Shown piece after piece: positions 4,591 through 6,995 of a DNA stretch of 6,995 bases. How positions within the stretch are numbered: position 1 is the first letter of the stretch; every line of letters begins with the position of its first letter. A program made the position numbers and the translations under genes. The notes beneath the pieces are model-generated. The model was not told the DNA's origin. It did not search any database and was given only the letters and a program-made list of their open reading frames with translations. The stretch is from an uncultured Treponema sp. (GTDB taxonomy: Bacteria > Spirochaetota > Spirochaetia > Treponematales > Treponemataceae): the NCBI GenBank assembly GCA_946403565.1, contig CAMJAJ010000065.1, positions 1 through 6,995 of the forward strand, in the 5' to 3' direction.

Positions 4591-6995
4591 ATGAGTGATT
4601 ATCTTGATCCAAATAATGAGGAATTGCTTCAGGACTTTTTTGCCGAGGCTGAACAGCAGGTTGAGACCCTGGAGAGCAACATCCTTGTCATTGAGAGCGA
4701 CCCCTCAAATCATGACTCGATAGATGAGATTTTCCGCGCCGCGCATACCTTGAAGGGTGGGTCTGCCACGGTCGAAATGACGGAGCTGGCAACCTTCTGC
4801 CACGATGTGGAGGACCTGCTGGATGCAATGCGGAGCAATGCAGTCGAGGTCACCGAGGCTATCGTTGATGTCCTGCTCTCTTCCATAGACACCATCAAGG
4901 TTATGCTCGAGACCCGACGGGGCGGTTCAGTCTATTCGGAGGACGTGTCCCCGCTTGTAGAAAAGATAAAGGGCTTCCTGCCCGCCAAGGGTGCAAAAAA
5001 GAAGGCCCCGGCCGCTCCCGCGGCTGCTGCCAAGCCTGCACCTGCGCCTGCTCCCAAACCGGCGCCTGTCCAGGCCGCTCCTGCGCCTTCCAACGGCATG
5101 CCGCCGCTGCCACCCCTTTCCGATGATGATTTCAATGAGCTCATGGGGGCCGTTCCTGACGGCGAGAAGCTCTGGTCCGTGAACGTGACCTTCGATGAGT
5201 CCAATCCGATGAACAGCGTCGGCGGCATACAGGTCTTCGCGGCCCTCAAAAACCGCGGTTCCGTCCTTAAGACGGTCCCCGAGTTTGAGGCCCTGTACGA
5301 GGACACCTTCTATCCGCAGGTGGTGTACTATGTGTCCACCGCAGTCAGCGGAGGAGACCTTGAGGATATAGCCTTCCTTGATGACGTTACGCTTGCGACC
5401 GATGCCCGGGAAGTGACCTCTGCGGGTGCTCCCTCTCGGCTTTCCGTGAACGAGGTCGCCCCTGCGGCTGCCCCGGCTCCTGCGGCCGCACCTGCTCCTG
5501 CACCTGCTCCTGCCCCCGTTGAGGAGGTCGCTGAGGCTCCGGCTCCTGTTCAGGCTGCCACGGCTGCTGCCCCTGAGGCAAAGGCTCCGGCTCCTGCGAA
5601 GGCCGCCGCTGCGCCGAGCGCGTCCCATAAGGCTGCCCAGACCACCGCTTCCGTCCTCCGTGTCGACTCACGCCGCGTAGACAACTTGATGAACCTGGTC
5701 AGCGAGACCGTCATCACCAAGGCTGCCTTTAACCAGATTGGTCTGCATACGGCCGACCTGCAGGTCCAGCTCCAGTCCTTGAACGCGAGCTATAAGGAAA
5801 AACAGCACCAGCTCCTTGAGGAACTTCCCAAGATGATCGAGGAGGTGCAGCAGGGTGCGACTGTAAAGGATGTCCGCCAGCGCCTCACCGACGAGTACGC
5901 CAGCATGAGCAGTTGGTTCGACCTCTTTGAGAATGACTTCAAGGCCACGTCCACGAAGCTCCGCTCGTCTACCCAGAATCTGGGACGCATAGCCAGCGAG
6001 CTTCAGGAAGGCGTCATGAAGATCCGCATGGTGCCGATTGGAACGATTTTCAACCGCTTCCCGCGCGTTGTCCGCGATCTGTGCCGCGACCTTGGAAGGA
6101 AGGTCAACCTCGTTATCGAAGGAGAGGACACGGAGCTTGATAAGACCGTCGTTGACGACCTGCTCGATCCGATAATGCACTGCGTCCGTAACTCCGTTGA
6201 CCACGGAATCGAGCCCCCTGAGGAGCGCGTGGCCCAGGGCAAGGACGAGACCGGTACGCTGACCTTGAAGGCCTCCAACGAGGGCAACATGATCATCATC
6301 GACATCATCGATGATGGTCAGGGAATCGAGGTTGAGAAGGTAAAGGCAAAGGCCGTCAGCAAGGGCCTGATAAGCCCGAACAAGCAGCTTTCCAACCAGG
6401 AGGCCTACAACCTTATCTTCATGGCGGGATTCTCCACGAGCGACAAGATTTCCAACGTGTCTGGCCGCGGTGTCGGACTTGATGTCGTCAAGGATTCCGT
6501 AGCCAAGCTCAAGGGAAGCATAAACGTGACGAGCGAGAGGCATAAGGGCTCCAAGTTCAGCATCAGGCTTCCGCTCACGCTTGCGATTATCCAGGGACTG
6601 CTTGTCCGCGTCGGAAAGGAGACCTACTCCATACCGATTGCGAACGTCATTGAGAGCCAGCGCGTCAAGAAGAGCAGCATCAATACGATTGACAGCTACG
6701 AGGTCTTGAACGTCCGCAACGAGGTCATCTCGGTTTTGCGCCTGAGCCGCCTGTTCAACATCAAGGACACCTCCGAGAGCGATTTCTGCTTCATCGTAAT
6801 CGTCGGTTCCCAGGAGAAGAAAATCGGCGTCATGGTGGATATGCTCGTAGGTGAAGAGGATGTCGTTATCAAGCCGCTACGCGACCAGTTCACGAAATCG
6901 CCCGGTATAGCGGGTGCTTCCGTCCTGGGAGATGGTTCTGTTTCTCTTATTATCGATGTAAGCCAACTTCTCGAGCTTGGCGTGCAGCAGGAGAT
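4591..6995 (+). CDS. cheA: Chemotaxis histidine kinase CheA, 3' end beyond window
   Basis: CheA is the cytoplasmic autokinase that couples chemoreceptors to CheY and CheB. The frame is open from ATG 4591 to the window end (801 complete codons). Domains in order: P1/HPt (1-about 105) with phosphorylated H52 in AAHTLKGGSAT; an Ala/Pro/Lys linker (131-175); a P2-like CheY-binding domain (about 176-276); a second Ala/Pro linker (about 290-350); P3 dimerization domain (about 354-483); P4 ATPase with N box HCVRNSVDHGIE (530-541), G1 DDGQG (574-578), MAGFSTS (611-617) and G2 GRGVGLD (625-631); and a CheW-like P5 (about 650-800). All catalytic boxes look intact. P3 is about 60 residues longer than in E. 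coli CheA. The end of P5 (ASVLGDGSVSLIIDV) is in view, so only a few codons are missing. In treponemes cheA usually leads a cheW-cheX-cheY operon, which would lie to the right. Confidence 0.96.
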   Translation, partial: MSDYLDPNNEELLQDFFAEAEQQVETLESNILVIESDPSNHDSIDEIFRAAHTLKGGSATVEMTELATFCHDVEDLLDAMRSNAVEVTEAIVDVLLSSIDTIKVMLETRRGGSVYSEDVSPLVEKIKGFLPAKGAKKKAPAAPAAAAKPAPAPAPKPAPVQAAPAPSNGMPPLPPLSDDDFNELMGAVPDGEKLWSVNVTFDESNPMNSVGGIQVFAALKNRGSVLKTVPEFEALYEDTFYPQVVYYVSTAVSGGDLEDIAFLDDVTLATDAREVTSAGAPSRLSVNEVAPAAAPAPAAAPAPAPAPAPVEEVAEAPAPVQAATAAAPEAKAPAPAKAAAAPSASHKAAQTTASVLRVDSRRVDNLMNLVSETVITKAAFNQIGLHTADLQVQLQSLNASYKEKQHQLLEELPKMIEEVQQGATVKDVRQRLTDEYASMSSWFDLFENDFKATSTKLRSSTQNLGRIASELQEGVMKIRMVPIGTIFNRFPRVVRDLCRDLGRKVNLVIEGEDTELDKTVVDDLLDPIMHCVRNSVDHGIEPPEERVAQGKDETGTLTLKASNEGNMIIIDIIDDGQGIEVEKVKAKAVSKGLISPNKQLSNQEAYNLIFMAGFSTSDKISNVSGRGVGLDVVKDSVAKLKGSINVTSERHKGSKFSIRLPLTLAIIQGLLVRVGKETYSIPIANVIESQRVKKSSINTIDSYEVLNVRNEVISVLRLSRLFNIKDTSESDFCFIVIVGSQEKKIGVMVDMLVGEEDVVIKPLRDQFTKSPGIAGASVLGDGSVSLIIDVSQLLELGVQQE
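5488..5511 (+). repeat. Tandem 12-bp repeat in the second CheA linker
   Basis: GCACCTGCTCCT occurs twice back to back and encodes Ala-Pro pairs from residue 300. The surrounding sequence is similarly Ala-Pro rich. Changes in copy number would stay in frame and only alter linker length. Confidence 0.7.

Noticed and set aside
5668..6543. Minus-strand open frame (291 codons) opposite cheA P3-P4
   Set aside because: It lies entirely antisense to conserved catalytic domains of CheA and has no ribosome binding site or family signature that I recognise.

Overview
The window reads like a chromosomal segment of a GC-rich, Treponema-like spirochaete, most plausibly a gut or rumen lineage. The grounds are a CheA with a large insertion in its dimerization domain of the kind associated with spirochaetes, an LL-diaminopimelate aminotransferase, and a signal-peptide-bearing beta-barrel protein ending in phenylalanine with no recognisable family. 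The genus is inferred from gene character, not from a database match.

Layout from left to right: (1) the 3' part of a universal stress protein gene (1-491, +), cut by the window edge; (2) a 210-nt gap with a weak hairpin and a promoter-like pair lying directly against the next start codon; (3) an OmpR/PhoB-type response regulator (702-1379, +) whose stop codon overlaps the start codon of dapL (1379-2605, +), so the two form a tight operon; (4) a 207-nt convergent gap packed with a GC hairpin, a palindrome and two perfect 33-bp direct repeats at a 50-bp period; (5) a secreted or outer-membrane beta-barrel candidate on the minus strand (2813-4288); (6) a 302-nt divergent gap with two near-identical 12-bp palindromes and AT-rich promoter DNA; (7) cheA (4591 to beyond 6995, +), covering all five domains and lacking only its last codons.

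Functionally these are several separate units. CheA is the histidine kinase of the chemotaxis phosphorelay. DapL makes LL-diaminopimelate for lysine and possibly peptidoglycan, and is translationally coupled to a response regulator that has no kinase in view. The barrel protein is divergent from cheA and could share control with it through the common upstream region.

The most interesting signals are regulatory. The response regulator and cheA both lack a Shine-Dalgarno sequence and both have a -10-like hexamer ending 6-7 nt before the ATG, which predicts leaderless mRNAs. The other two genes with visible starts have a clear GGAGG. Other points worth following are the regulator-dapL coupling, the repeat cluster, the paired palindromes and the orphan barrel protein. 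I found no mobile element, RNA gene or CRISPR array, and no clearly new multi-gene system.
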